Of a DNA stretch of 64,000 bases, positions 32,838 to 44,344 are shown one piece after another. The DNA is from Congeria kusceri. Lineage: Eukaryota; Mollusca; Bivalvia; Myida; Dreissenidae. Each line of letters starts with the position of its first letter. Positions within the stretch are counted from its first letter, which is position 1. The stretch is from the NCBI GenBank assembly GCA_027627225.1, contig CM051034.1, positions 15,677,480 through 15,741,479 on the forward strand, read 5' to 3'. A model generated the notes under the pieces. That model did not search any database. It saw nothing but the letters and a program-made list of their open reading frames with translations, and had not been told where the DNA came from. Both the position numbers and the translations under genes were made by a program.

Positions 32838-34639
32838 TTGTGGCAGTCACTGTGATTTGCTTGCTGCAGATAGCTGTGCCAAAATTGTTTCACGTTCAAT
32901 ACTGTTGCCAGTGCATGGGACATTCGTGGCAGTCACTGAGATTTGCTTGCTGCAGATACCTGTGACAATATTGTTTTACGTTCAGTACTCTTGCCAGTGC
33001 ATGGAACATTCGTGGCAGTCACTGTGATTTGCTTGCTGCAGATAGCTGTGCCAATATTGTTTCACGTTCAATACTGTTGCCATTGCATGGGACATTCGTG
33101 GCAGTCACTGTGATTTGCTTGCTGCAGATAGCTGTGCCAATGTTGTTTCACCTTCAATACTGTTGCCATTGTATGGGACATTCGTGGCAGTCACTGAGAT
33201 TTGCTTGCTGCAGATAGCTGTGCCAATATTGTTTCACGTTCACTACTGTTGCCATTGCATGGGACATTCGTGGCAGTCACTGTGATTTGCTTGCTGCAGA
33301 TAGCTGTGCCAATGTTGTTTCACGTTCAATACTGAGGCCATTGCATGGGACATTCGTGGCAGTCACTGAGATTTGCTTGCTGCAGATAGCTGTGCCAATG
33401 TTGTTTCACCTTCAATACTGTTGCCATTGTATGGGACATTCGTGGCAGTCACTGAGATTTGCTTGCTGCAGATAGCTATGCCAATATTGTTTCACGTTCA
33501 CTACTGTTGCTATTGCATGGGACATTCGTGGCAGTCACTGAGATTTGCTTGCTGCAGATAGCTGTGCCAATGTTGTTTCACCTTCAATACTGTTGCCATT
33601 GTATGGGACATTCGTGGCAGTCACTGAGATTTGCTTGCTGCAGATAGCTGTGCCAATATTGTTTCACGTTCACTACTGTTGCTATTGCATGGGACATTCG
33701 TGGCAGTCACTGTGATTTGCTTGCTGCAGATAGCTGTGCCAATATTGTTTCACGTTCAATACTGTTGCCATTGCATGGGACATTCGTGGCAGTCACTGTG
33801 ATTTGCTTGCTGCAGATAGCTGTGACAATATTGTTTCACGTTCAATACTGTTACCAGTGCATGGGGCATTCGTGGCAGTCACTGAGATTTGCTTGCTGCA
33901 GATAGCTATGACAATATTGGTTCACGTTCAATACTGTTGCTATTGCATGGGACATTCGTGGCAGTCACTGTGATTTGCTTGCTGCAGATAGCTGTGACAA
34001 TATTGTTTCACGTTCAATACTGTTGCCATTGCTTGGGGTATTCGTGGCAGTCACTGAGATTTGCTTGCTGCAGATAGCTGTGGCAATATTGTTTCACGTT
34101 CAATACTGTTGCTATTGCATGGGATATTTGTGGCAGTCACTGTGATTTGCTTGCTGCAGATAACTGTGCCAATATTGTTTCACGTTCAATATTGTTGCTA
34201 TTGCATGGGGCATGTGTTGCAGTCACTGTGATTTGCTTGCTGTAGATAACCGTGCCAATATTGTTTCACATTCAATACTATTGCCAGTACATGGGGCATT
34301 TGCTGCAGTCACTGAGATTTGCTTGCTGCTGATAGCTGTGCCAATATTGTTTCACGTTCAATACTGTTGCTATTGCATGGGGTATTTGTTGCAGTCACTG
34401 AGATTTGCTTGCTGCTGATAGCTGTGACAAACATATTGTTTCACGTTCAATACAGTTGCCTTTGTATGGGACATTCGTGGCAGTCACTGAGATTTGCTTG
34501 CTGCTGATAGCTGTGACAATATTGTGTCACGTTCAATACTACTGCCATTGTATGGGACATTCGTGGAAGTCACTGAGACTTCCTTGCTGCAGATAGCTGT
34601 GGCAATATTGTTTCACGTTCAATACTGTTGCCATCGCAG
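32838..34639. repeat. 86-bp satellite, about 21 units, intronic and ending at a splice acceptor
   Basis: The unit begins 'gtggcagtcactgtgatttg', then 'cttgctgcagatagctgtgc', 'caatattgtttcacgttcaa' and 'tactgttgccattgcatggg'. Because 86 is not a multiple of three, all three frames show overlapping false frames offset by one unit. Unit similarity is high in the middle and lower at both ends. The last unit is cut at 'tgttgccatcgcag', which is the acceptor of GPCR exon 2. Confidence 0.92.
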
Positions 34640-34781
34640 GGATCGTTTGACGCCATCGCCGTGCTATGCTTTCTTATGGCTGCTGCCATCATCACTCTCA
34701 ACGGACTCGTGATCGTCATCTTGGCACGGCAGAAAGGCAGCAACAGGCTTTTCTTCTTCATCTTCCATCTTGCAATAGCCG
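34640..34781 (+). CDS. GPCR exon 2 (TM1 to start of TM2)
   Basis: The acceptor ccatcgcag| is followed by GSFDAIAVLCFLMAAAIITL and NGLVIVILARQKGSNRLFF, ending HLAIA-D with the donor GCCG|gtaaac in phase 1. The acceptor sits inside the last, diverged unit of the 86-bp satellite. The conserved NG pair and HLAIAD are the TM1/TM2 signatures. Confidence 0.85.
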
Positions 34782-34784
34782 GTA

Positions 34785-35260
34785 AACCATCATGTGACAT
34801 ACTTTCATGTCAAATCATAATTTTCCTTATTACTCTGTCAAAACTCACATTAATGAAGCATTTGTTTTATCTCATTCCACAACATTTGCATACAATTTGC
34901 ATATTTGAATGAATATTAGGCTTTAGCAGGATGTGTGATTGCTTATTGGGTAAGATTATTAACAAATTGTTAAATTAAAACTGACTGTGTTATACCATAG
35001 TATTAAAAGTGCGATATCAATCCGAAAATGCTAAATAATTTCCAAATAATTTAGACACAATCGGTCAATGGCAATCCATTGTATTAAATTTATTACCAGT
35101 ATAATGACAAAACAACCATTTGCCTGCCCGTATACTTCACTCCAGTGTCGCCAAATAAAAGTATGAGGCCAGTCAAAAAAAATTCGCTCATGGTAAAACT
35201 TAAAACTAAAATGGCTGCGCGGAATTGATACAAAATACTGAACTGAAAATGCTCATATTT
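34785..35260. other. GPCR intron 2
   Basis: AT-rich intron. No repeat or exon recognised. Confidence 0.5.
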
Positions 35261-35263
35261 CAG

Positions 35264-35467
35264 ATCTCAGTGTCGGCATTGTAAGCGTTTTTGGCGATGG
35301 TGTCTTCATCGGTATTCTGCGAGGAGAATGGTTCTTGTGAGACGCCATGTGTCGTTCTTGGCATTATTCTACTTTGGTGGTCATTATTGTGTCCAATAAT
35401 CTTCTCATCGGGATGAGCGTGGACCGCTTCCTAGCTGTACGGTACCCGTTTAGGGCGTTTACAGGAG
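35264..35467 (+). pseudogene. GPCR exon 3 (TM2, loop 1, TM3), contains TGA
   Basis: The acceptor catatttcag| continues D-LSVGIVSVFGDGVFIGIL, then GEWFL-TGA-DAMCRSW, and IVSNNLLIGMSVDRFLAVRY with PF. The donor CAGGAG|gtaaac leaves phase 1. The TGA at 35338-35340 stands four codons before the conserved loop-1/TM3 Cys. A TGG or CGA codon could become TGA by one change. Confidence 0.85.
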
Positions 35468-35469
35468 GT

Positions 35470-36393
35470 AAACCATATGAAATAGTCCGCAGCTTTATTC
35501 TCGCGGTATATCTGTTTCCGCGATAATTTTTTATCTTTTGATTGTCATGCTCAATTGTCAACATCAAACCTATTTTTGGTTTTCTTCCAAAAAATATTAA
35601 GTTACAAATGATTTTAATTGGAAACAATAAAGTAATATGACTTAAAATCATAAAGCTTAATTACTTCCGTATCATCTTGCAGCCATCAGTAGACATTACG
35701 CGGTCACTGTATACACTTTCGTCTGGTTAATAGGTTAATATGTAGAAAAACTGAAAACTTTGTTTCTTAATATTTTAATATAGGTTAAAATCCAACAATT
35801 TTTAGTTTATTTGTGTTTGTTTATAGACTAACAGCAAACTTCAAATTTCAAAACAAAAGTACGTTTACCTCGAGATAACCAATGACGTAATTTTTCAAGA
35901 TGGCCGCATGGTGCATTGAAAAAGACAATAATTTAAGAACAAATAATGTGCTTTCTAACAAAAGTTTTGTTGTTATTTTCGTGAAAAGGTTAAATTAATT
36001 GGATAATATTGAAAGACAATGTTTGGTTAGTTGCTTTTGCTCAAAATATTGTGTTTATTTGTTAACTACCGCGAGAATACAGATGAACACAGAATATTGG
36101 CTGACTTTTAAAATGACATTATATGTTGAGTAAACATTAAAGCCCGATTAAATAGCTGCATGGTAAATATACAACATATTTGAAGATTGTCGTCAAATAG
36201 ATATTCCAGAGCCGCTTATGTATATCTTCGAATGATTTAATCTCTATGAAGCACACTTACGAAAGGTGGTTCTGGTTGCACCTTAAAATTACGTTTTACA
36301 TTGTGTTTGATTTTTCAGTTTGGTGTGATTTTAAAGTTAATGTGAACAATCGAGTATATACATTAAAATCACAGCTTGTGTATAATAATAATG

Positions 36394-36426
<33 letters not shown>

Positions 36427-36500
36427 TAAAAGATCTGCATTTCATCAATTTATTTTTCCTAGACTCAATGAAGTCAACATTATATCCTCAATTTTTATTT
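35470..36500. other. GPCR intron 3
   Basis: AT-rich intron with an (aat)n microsatellite at 36384-36424. No other feature recognised. Confidence 0.5.
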
Positions 36501-36506
36501 TTGTAG

Positions 36507-36652
36507 AGCACCGTCCGTACAAAGCCATAGTTATCGGATCATGGATATTGGCCTTACTGATTCCTGTATGGATGTTTCCTTACACAGGGGCTATTCTCTA
36601 TAATGATACCTATCACTGCGACATTGACTTCCCGTCAATAATAGGATGGCAG
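36507..36652 (+). CDS. GPCR exon 4 (TM4, loop 2)
   Basis: The acceptor tttttgtag| joins G|AG. The exon encodes HRPYKAIVIGSWILALLIP and the loop-2 segment YNDTYHCDIDF, whose Cys172 should pair with Cys96. It ends GW-Q|gttggt in phase 0. W147 is the TM4 W4.50 equivalent. Confidence 0.85.
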
Positions 36653-36897
36653 GTTGGTTTTCATTAATTTTACTATAAATGTATACAGAAAGAGCTTTTA
36701 TTAAATATTCAAAAAGACAAATACCCTATCAAAACAGTTAAACACGCTTGGTACTGACAAAACACAATTCTGATGGTATCTGCATGTTTAAATGAGAAAT
36801 TCGGAAATGTGAACTAGAACTCTATGGCATTTCTCAAACACTATTTTTTCTGGTTTTTACATTGGTGTAATTAGTACTAATAATTGTATTATTGCAG

Positions 36898-37036
36898 ATT
36901 TATGTCACGTACACAGTGCTCCTGGTCTTCTTCATCCCATTTATCGCAGTCTCATACTACATTGGCATAACGGTTGTCGTCTGGAAGCATTGGCGAGAAA
37001 GCCGCAATCTCACAAAAATGAACAATACCTTGAAAG
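36898..37036 (+). CDS. GPCR exon 5 (TM5)
   Basis: The acceptor ttattgcag| opens IYVTYTVLLVFFIPFIAVSY followed by YIGITVVVWKHWRESRNL and TKMNNTLK; donor AAAG|gtaata, phase 1. The TM5 Pro is present in FFIPF. Confidence 0.85.
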
Positions 37037-37039
37037 GTA

Positions 37040-37699
37040 ATAAGATTTGAAACAGTCACATATGTCAATAAAATTAATTAATTGGCATACAAGGACCGGT
37101 TTTAGGAACAGGACTTTCATTAACTTTTGAAAACTGGAAGTTTGAACTTCATGGCCTCTGATTTTGGAAGTTTTGCTCATAGTATTTGGAAGTTTTGACA
37201 GTATTGCGCTACATAAGTACTGAGCATTTCAGAAATAAAATTAAGTATAAAATTCAAGGCGTTTTTAAGGCCAGTTCATTTTCATCAAGTGTTTATATGC
37301 CAATTTATTCAGTGAAAGATGTATACATTTAGATAAATTGCTTAATTTTTCTTCTAATTTGTTCATCCTTACATAATGGAACTTCCGTAGCTGCAATTTT
37401 GAAAGTTCTGCAACGTCCATGGCTGCAATTTTGGAAGTCCTTTGACAAAAACTGGGAGTAAATTACTCCCAACTTTCCTTCATGCAAAGTCTGTGGAAAG
37501 CTCTTGAATTTTCCGTTGTCAAACGGAAGCACTTTATTACTCCTTTGAAGAATAATACATGTTTATACAAATTTAAATATGAATGAACTGGTCACACACA
37601 AAATGTCAATAATTTGATTATTTTTAAGAAAGACTTTTTTCTAACTAACTAAGACATTATAAGAGTGACATATACATGTGTTAATGCTTTGAGAGGCAG
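37040..37699. other. GPCR intron 5
   Basis: Contains a diverged 30-35 bp repetition ('ggaagttttg', 'gcaattttggaagt', 37125-37445). No exon frame with splice signals. Confidence 0.45.
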
Positions 37700-37789
37700 A
37701 TGTGCCTTCATGTCGCAAAATTCAAAGTGGCGGTTTACTACCAAAAGCGAAAATTAAAACAATAAAGATGACATTTGTAATATGCTTAG
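37700..37789 (+). CDS. GPCR exon 6 (intracellular loop 3 to TM6 start)
   Basis: The acceptor agaggcag| joins G|AT to give D-VPSCRKIQSGGLLPKAKIK then TIKMTFVICL, and the donor TTAG|gtaagt leaves phase 1. KAKIKTIKM is the basic segment before TM6 that is characteristic of neuropeptide S / CCAP-type receptors. It is only 90 bases long and easily missed by ORF scans. Confidence 0.85.
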
Positions 37790-38105
37790 GTAAGTTATTA
37801 TTTCGTCCATTAATGTGTTCATACATTCATTCAGCAAGTAATGGTGCTATGTGGAAAACATAGGTCTATACATGCATTTTATTGTTTGTTAATATACGAT
37901 AGATGTCACAAGACAGAGACCGCATACTTGACTTTGCTATGTAACAATATGCCCTAGCACCAGGTTCTTTTAGCATGTCATTAAATAAATTACATTATTT
38001 GTGAACAGTCAAAGAAAAGTATATATCTTTGATATACAATTCACTTTTAAGTATTTATTTAAAACGAAGATTTTGGATTGGTGGCATTTTCACAAACTAT
38101 TTCAG

Positions 38106-38350
38106 CGTTCTTTATTTGCTGGCTGCCTGCAACACTGTTTAGCATAATGGATGTCTACAGCATTAATGTGCTTCATAGACGCTTCTACATTGTCCTCCAG
38201 CGTCTGTATCCCCTCGACAGCGCGTGCAACCCAATAATATTTGTCTTGTTCAACAAACACCTGTTGCCATGCTGGTCGCCTAGAGCAAACGAAGAACCTA
38301 CGAGAGGTCATGAAAATGTTGACACAGCAACCACAACCACAACTGCCTGA
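38106..38350 (+). CDS. GPCR exon 7 (TM6, TM7, C-tail)
   Basis: The acceptor actatttcag| joins G|CG to give A-FFICWLPATLFSIMDVYS. TM7 reads LDSACNPIIFVLFNK, and the tail is rich in Thr and ends at TGA 38348-38350. The tail is short and has few Ser, with a terminal poly-Thr run. Confidence 0.85.
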
Positions 38351-38354
38351 GTAT

Positions 38355-38775
38355 TGGCAGAATTGATCTGCCGGAACATTATGTCAGCTACGGAATCCTA
38401 ATTCCACCATTTAAAATTAGCGGTGTCACAAGACGGCGACGATGCAACAACGCAACATTTCAATTTTAATTTTCTGCAGATCTCGCCATTTGGAAAACGT
38501 GGACACACGAAATTCGGACGATAATTATTGTCCAAAGTTCGCGTGTCTATGAAATTATACACAGCTATAATTATCGCCCAATTCTCGCAGCGTTGCGGTC
38601 AAGCACAGAAAGAAATGTATCTGGCGGTATTGGGATTACGTAATAAGCTATTTTAGTTGGGTGTAATATTTGACAGCGAGCAATATCCCACCATCTCGCC
38701 GACATTGACGATATAACACATTGACGGGAAAACGTGAACTGCTCGCCAAGGCTTGTGGTTCATGCTAATCCATGC
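38355..38775. other. GPCR 3' flank
   Basis: No canonical AATAAA was seen close to the stop. 'acattgacgatataacacat' and 'ctgctcgccaaggcttgtgg' at 38707-38760 resemble sequences near 31697 and 31918, so fragments of a dispersed repeat are likely. Confidence 0.4.
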
Positions 38776-38778
38776 TTA

Positions 38779-40570
38779 ACAAGAAACGTGGTAATTCCAC
38801 GAAAGCCAAATGTTTCGAACGCAATGCCTAAAAGTTAGTAATATAATAAAACTAGAAACATGGCTTAGCCATAGAACCAGGTTTTCAATCTGATCTGTTC
38901 TGAATCTCGACCTGATTGAGTATGGTTTAATATGAATGAAAGAATTGTATTTATAGAAACTATGTACATAACATGGTTGAAGTCAAACAATATGAATAAA
39001 AATTAACTGCAAGAGTTAAAATGACAATCCATGGCATGGTTGTCATGTGCACCGAAAGGTGGAATACACGTATGATGCCTTATCTATTTTAGTAACAGTG
39101 AACTTGACCTTGGCCCCAGCAACCCATAATCAATCTCATCCTTTGGCTTAATATAAGCTACCTACACACCAACATTTTCGAAAATATGTTAAGCCAAACT
39201 AAAGTTATTGACCAAAAAAATCTTCGACCTGGACCCCACCCACCCCATATGCAACCCCAAGTGAGGTCTCGCAATATTATTATGGGTATCTATGTATGAA
39301 GGTTTATTATAATATCTCAATTCGTTCTCCAGTTATTGAGTGGAATCCATTTTTCTATTTTTAGTAACAGTGACCTTGACCTTCACTCCACCCACCCTTT
39401 ATGCAATCCCAAGCGAGGTCTTGAAAAAAAGGTATTTATTTATGTTTCATTAAATTGTCTTTACTCATTCTCAAGTGTAAACCGTTTTCTATTTTTAGTA
39501 ACAGTGACACTGACCCCACCACTCCATATGCAATCCCAAGCAAGGTCTCATAATAAGGTATCTATGTATGAAGTTTCATTACAATATCTCATTTCGTTCT
39601 TTAGTTATTTGGCAGAAACTGTATTTCTATTTTTTTAGTAACAGTGACATTGACCGTGACCCCACCAACCACAGAAGCAATCCCAAGCAAGATCTTGATT
39701 TAAGGTATCTAAACGTGAAGTTTCATTGCAATAGATCTATTAGTTCTTGACTTATTGAGCACAAAGTATAATTCTATTTTTAGTAATGGTGACCTTGACG
39801 TTGATTTGAAATATCCCAAATGCAATCCCAAGAGAGATCTTGATATAGGGTATTTATATATAAAGTTTCATAACAATATCTCAATTAGTTATTGAGTTAT
39901 TGAGCGGAAACCATATTTCTATTTTTAGTAACCGTGACCTTGACCCCACCACCTCATATGCAATTCCAAGCGAGGTCTTGATGTAAGGTATCTGTATATG
40001 AAGTTTCATTTCAATATCTCAATTCGTTATTGAGTGGAAACCGTTTTTCTATTTTTAGTCACAGTGACCTCGACCTTGACCCCAACCAACCCATAAGCAA
40101 TCCCAAGCGAGGCCTTGATATAAGGTATCTATGTATGAAGTTTCATTATAATAGCTCATTTCGTTCTTGAGTTATTGAGCGGAAACGTGTTTTTCAATTT
40201 TCAGTGGCCTTGATTTTGACCCCACCCACCCCATATGCAATCCCAAACAATTTCTTGATATAAGGTATCTATTTATAAAGTTTCATTACAATAGCTCAAT
40301 TCGTTCTTGAGTTATTGAGCGGAACCGTTTTTCTATTTTTAGTAACAGTGACCTTGACAATGACTCCACCCAATCCATATGCAATCCCAGGCGAGGCCTT
40401 GTTATTAGGTATCTATATATGAAGTATATATACATGAAGTATATACTATATATAAAATATCTCAATTCATTGTTGAGTTATTGAGCGTAAAGTTAGTTAG
40501 ACGTCGAATGCCCGTACGGCCGAAAGGCCGCGAGCTCGACCAACGACATGCGCCAATCTAATTATACCAA
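38779..40570 (+). mobile_element. Element with internal tandem repeats of about 140 bp, complete copy
   Basis: Same leader as at 28051 (aacaagaaacgtggtaattc), a spacer with a roughly 200-bp unrelated part, then about nine units of the gaccttgaccccaccc type. The 3' terminus has 'gttagttagacgtcgaatgc' and GC-rich sequence ending near ccaacgacatgcgccaatct. Frames inside are repeat translations. Confidence 0.75.
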
Positions 40571-40589
40571 AAAAAATTAGAAAAAGAAG

Positions 40590-42335
40590 GTTAATAAACA
40601 TATCTTTATTCAACACAAACCTAGTGTTCTCTATATCTTTGGCGGTGGAGTAGTTGGTGTTAAAAACAAACTCACAACGTACAATAACATCAATACTGGC
40701 TAACAAACATGTTGATTTATTGTTATTACAAAGGTTATGTTACTAAGGGTAAATATTTAAATGCAATAAAGAAGTCCATGATAACCAAGAACAAGTGCGA
40801 ATGGTGATACAAAATCATTATTTTGCAGTTGTACCGTTGCCAAAGTGATTATCAGTATGTTGTTGTTTTGTTGCCGGCGTCGGTTCGTCTGGTTGTTAGT
40901 TAGTTAGCTAATGCTTTCTTGTTTTATAATTTAAGTATTAACATTTAACTCCTGCACGATCTTAGAAATATTTCTTCTTTGAATAATGTATCACCCAGTG
41001 GATTCAGTCCAAACCTATAAAGAAAAGTTGAAATTCCACGAAAACCAAATTTTTCGAACGAAATGCATCAGAGTCAGCACAATAATAAAGTTCTGGATGC
41101 AAGGTGAAGGTCATACAGTATGGCAAGTATTCACAAAACTACGTCTAAAGATAAGAAATTGTTTTTTTTTAGTTATTAATTAGCTAATTAGCTAATTTAA
41201 GAATAGTGCCCCTGAAAAGTATGTTTATCTACGAGAAAAAGTTTTACTGGCATAACAAGTAGCTCTAGGGCCGTATCCAGCGACGAAAAAGCACGGAGGC
41301 AAATATATTCTAGGGGTGAGTGGGGGGGGGGGGGGGGTCCGGGGGAATGCTCACTCGGAATTTTTTATGTGAAAGATTTTGCGTATATTTGAAGTGTTTT
41401 ATTCAAAAACGCATGTTTCAAATTTTATTGTCCGAATTTCTTGATTTCTTGTAATAAACTGACGAAATCTAGTATGGACACTAAAAACAATTTATTTGGG
41501 ACTTGACATTTAATTCAACTGAAATCATTAAGAATCACGATCACTCTTGCTTTTAAAGGCTAATTCTATTCGGCGCCTGCATGTACTATCCCACATCTAC
41601 AAAATTTGAAGTTTGTCAAAAGTTATATGTTGTCCGTGAACGTGCACGAGAGCACAATGATTTAGACGTCAGAAATCAGCACAGTGCATGCAGTACAATT
41701 GTAGTACAAATAAAATCGATATTCAAAACATTTTTGCACTTAATTTAATTTCTGTTTGCATTTAATCTTATTAGATAATGGACGTATACATGACAATTAA
41801 AAACATATGACAACACGACGACTGAATAATAAATAGTTGAACAATTATTTAAATATCAACTATAAATGTTAATAAAATAGATTAATAAATAAATTTTAAC
41901 ATGTAGCAAACTAATATTATTTAGTTGGCCTCATTTATAGATTGACAGAAGATTGTTCAAGTAAGCAGAAACCACATAGCCTATTATTCAAGTAAACAAG
42001 ATATAAGATGTTCGGCTGTGACGATAACACGGGGGTATAAATCATCTTATTACAAGGGTAACGAGGAAAATTCCTAACATATTGAATATACGTACGTAGT
42101 ACTATCATTACGCCCAGTGCAACTGGCCATTCCCATATTTGGCACTCCCGTAAATGTTTCTTAGAAATGGTAAAACCCAAGACCTAGGGTCAACGGTCAG
42201 CACCCAAGAATTAGGCATATGGTAATTAATAAACGATTCAAATTATGACACAGATCATCACGTGTTCATCGAATTGGGGAATACCGGACTGTGGTTCTAC
42301 GAAATCCAAGCCGTAACCCTGCCCACATACCCTGA
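40590..42335. other. Intergenic stretch with repeat fragments
   Basis: The leader of the 140-bp-unit element occurs alone at 41025-41100. A 16-base G-run lies at 41322-41337. An 81-codon minus-strand frame at 41935-42180 has no recognisable motif. No gene is supported. Confidence 0.45.
41322..41337. repeat. Poly-G tract (16 G), followed by tcc and five more G
   Basis: The strand reads 16 consecutive G then tccggggg. It has quadruplex potential and is also a likely site of length error in assembly. Confidence 0.9.
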
Positions 42336-42340
42336 AATAG

Positions 42341-42801
42341 TATTTAAGAACCGCGCACGGCTAACTTGCCAGTGCGTGTTCTGATATTGTTTCAGGTAAG
42401 TCTGTTGTTATTATTGTATACTTTGGTGGTTTGTTTCTGCATGTATTTACTTTGACTAAGTTCAAAATTAATACTTTAAGAAATACATGTATTCGTCTTA
42501 CTTAGAATTTGATATAACAACTAGGTAATTATATTAATATTTGTGTAGACTAGCATTTTATATAAATCATTATTTAGTTTCTCTTGTTGCTTTATTAACA
42601 TCGTATATTTTGCTATGTGAATGAATATTAAGAAATTAAGAATATCTGAATATCATAAGTTTGTTTAAATGACTACCATCCTCATTATTATATTGGATAC
42701 CGTAATTGATGTATATTATATGAAAGCGTCACATATATATGTAATTTGTGCATGCAACTATCTATATCTATATTACGATGCGTGTTCTGATATTGTTTCA
42801 G
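42341..42801 (+). ncRNA. Possible promoter and first exon with an intron bounded by a 23-bp direct repeat
   Basis: A TATTTAAG box at 42341-42348 is followed about 30 bases later by sequence ending gatattgtttcag|gtaagt, a strong donor at 42396. At 42801 an acceptor, gatattgtttcag|aaaaat, follows. The 23 bases ending at 42395 and at 42801 are identical. Immediately downstream the only ATG gives a six-codon extension before TAG, so if transcribed this may be a non-coding or 5'-untranslated arrangement. Confidence 0.3.
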
Positions 42802-43480
42802 AAAAATAAAATGGGCTGCTTTACATCGACTTAGTTGTTTACACCTCTCACAAGCCAGCGAGTACTTCGATTATTCATAAGTAGCGCTTAACGCTCAAAA
42901 TGAACTTTAGAATAAATAAACACGTCACTAAAACGAATTCAAGTAAATGAAAATAAATGTAACGCTACAGTAAGGTGGAAAAACACCACTTTACACATGT
43001 CTACGCAAAGCACTAAAACTGAATTTCATTACCTGTTTGTATGTTCTTATTTGAAAGAAGAAAGAAAACAATATTTCGAAATACCTTTAGCAAAATCCTA
43101 ATGTGATAAAATATTCTCTACTTATCAAAACTACAGACAGGACTCTAGTGCTTTAATTATCAATCTGCTGAAAACGGTATTGTCTATTTCAAATAAAATA
43201 AATTAAATATTTTCACAGAATAATTCATCCTTTTAAAAATGTTGTCTGTTTCAAGTACACGAAATTTAATATTTTATGATAATTATTTATGCTTTCATTT
43301 TACAAAATGTCCGTTTGAGTCACGCACAACATATTTTCTCATCCTCCATACGATTGAATGTTAATACAATGTATATGTCTGTTTTGTAATAATTTGCCAT
43401 TTTCATTCCATTGCTGTTAATTTGCATTTTGTATTGTTTTCACATGCTCTTATTATCCACGACTTGTCAATAAAGGTTTG
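42802..43480. other. AT-rich stretch, no gene seen
   Basis: No exon-like frame or repeat recognised. Confidence 0.4.
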
Positions 43481-43483
43481 TTG

Positions 43484-43762
43484 GTTTGTTTGTTTGGATT
43501 CTTCGCCGTATTCAACAGTATTTCAGTCAGTTAACCAACTCACACTTTTCCTGGGTAAACTGGTTTACCAATACTGAGTGCTCATACTTTTGCCAGTAAC
43601 TGACAACTGCCCTACTTTAATCAGAGGTAGGGGGAGAATGGCCGTAGAAATAATTTCATGACCAATCCCCACACAAGTTATGTGGCCGGGCTGGGAATCG
43701 AACCCGCGATCCTCGGATTTGTAGTCCAGCGCTCTACCAACTGAGCTAGCGGGGCCCGGCTC
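43484..43762 (-). mobile_element. tRNA-derived SINE, near-full copy
   Basis: Same family as 18181-18487. On the minus strand it has the head with GCTAGCTCAGTTGGTAGAGC, the box-B-like GTTCGATTCCC, the conserved body and a CAAACAAACAAAC tail at 43484-43497. Here the anticodon-loop region reads differently from the other copies, consistent with independent mutation of a non-functional tRNA part. Confidence 0.85.
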
Positions 43763-43764
43763 AA

Positions 43765-44340
43765 TAAAGGTTTAAAGTCCTATGTAGTTTTAAAGTTCAA
43801 TTAATGAACCACATATTGTAAGAGAGTGATTCTAATACTTGGCCTATGTACACGTACTGGACGGTAAATTATGTTGTTTATAGATAAAAGGGGCATACCT
43901 AGGCAAAAATCGAGTATACGCACAATACAAATGCAATTGTAGGTGACTTAATAATGGCACTTTCTCTGAAAGCCATCAAATTTATTATCAAATTTATTAT
44001 ATGTAAGTTCAATGACACTATAATACTTATAAATATAACTTTACACACTGTTTTCAGTCTGATATTGCACGTGTATATATATCATACCTAACCCCTTAAG
44101 GCATCGGTTTTAATGTAGATTTTTGTATTTTTAGTATGCAGCGTTTTCTTCTTTCTCGTATTTCTTTTCAATTTTTTCGCACGGGCCTAGTTACGCATCT
44201 GGATTAGATCTAGTAATTTACCACTATAGACTTTCATACAAAAGTAGTTGATTTATTAGACATTTATCTAACCTATAAGGTAGATTTATCCTTTTTTCGA
44301 AAAGTGCTTAATTTTTTTGTGGTCATTTCTCAAATTTTCA
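43765..44340. other. AT-rich stretch
   Basis: Nothing recognised. Confidence 0.4.
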
Positions 44341-44344
44341 CAGA

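Larger units (their letters stand above)
31185..38350 (+). pseudogene. Class A neuropeptide GPCR gene (NPSR/CCAP/vasopressin-receptor-like), 7 exons, one in-frame TGA
   Basis: Exons are 31185-31241, 34640-34781, 35264-35467, 36507-36652, 36898-37036, 37700-37789 and 38106-38350; all six junctions have GT..AG and matching phase. The joined reading length is 340 codons plus stop. Visible are an Asn-glycosylation-rich N-terminus, TM1 with NGLVIVI, HLAIAD in TM2, Cys96, DRF (120-122) in place of DRY, Cys172 in loop 2, KAKIKTIKM before TM6, CWLP (264-267) in TM6 and NPIIF (301-305) in place of NPxxY. The loop-3/TM6 block resembles neuropeptide S and CCAP receptors. Codon 92, in extracellular loop 1, is TGA (35338-35340). 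If real, this truncates the receptor after TM2. Everything else is intact, so the loss would be recent, or it is a base error or allele. It is called a pseudogene only because of this codon. Confidence 0.75.

Noticed and set aside
32827..34712. A series of overlapping 62-72 codon frames on the plus strand
   Set aside because: They are translations of the 86-bp satellite, offset by exactly one unit each.
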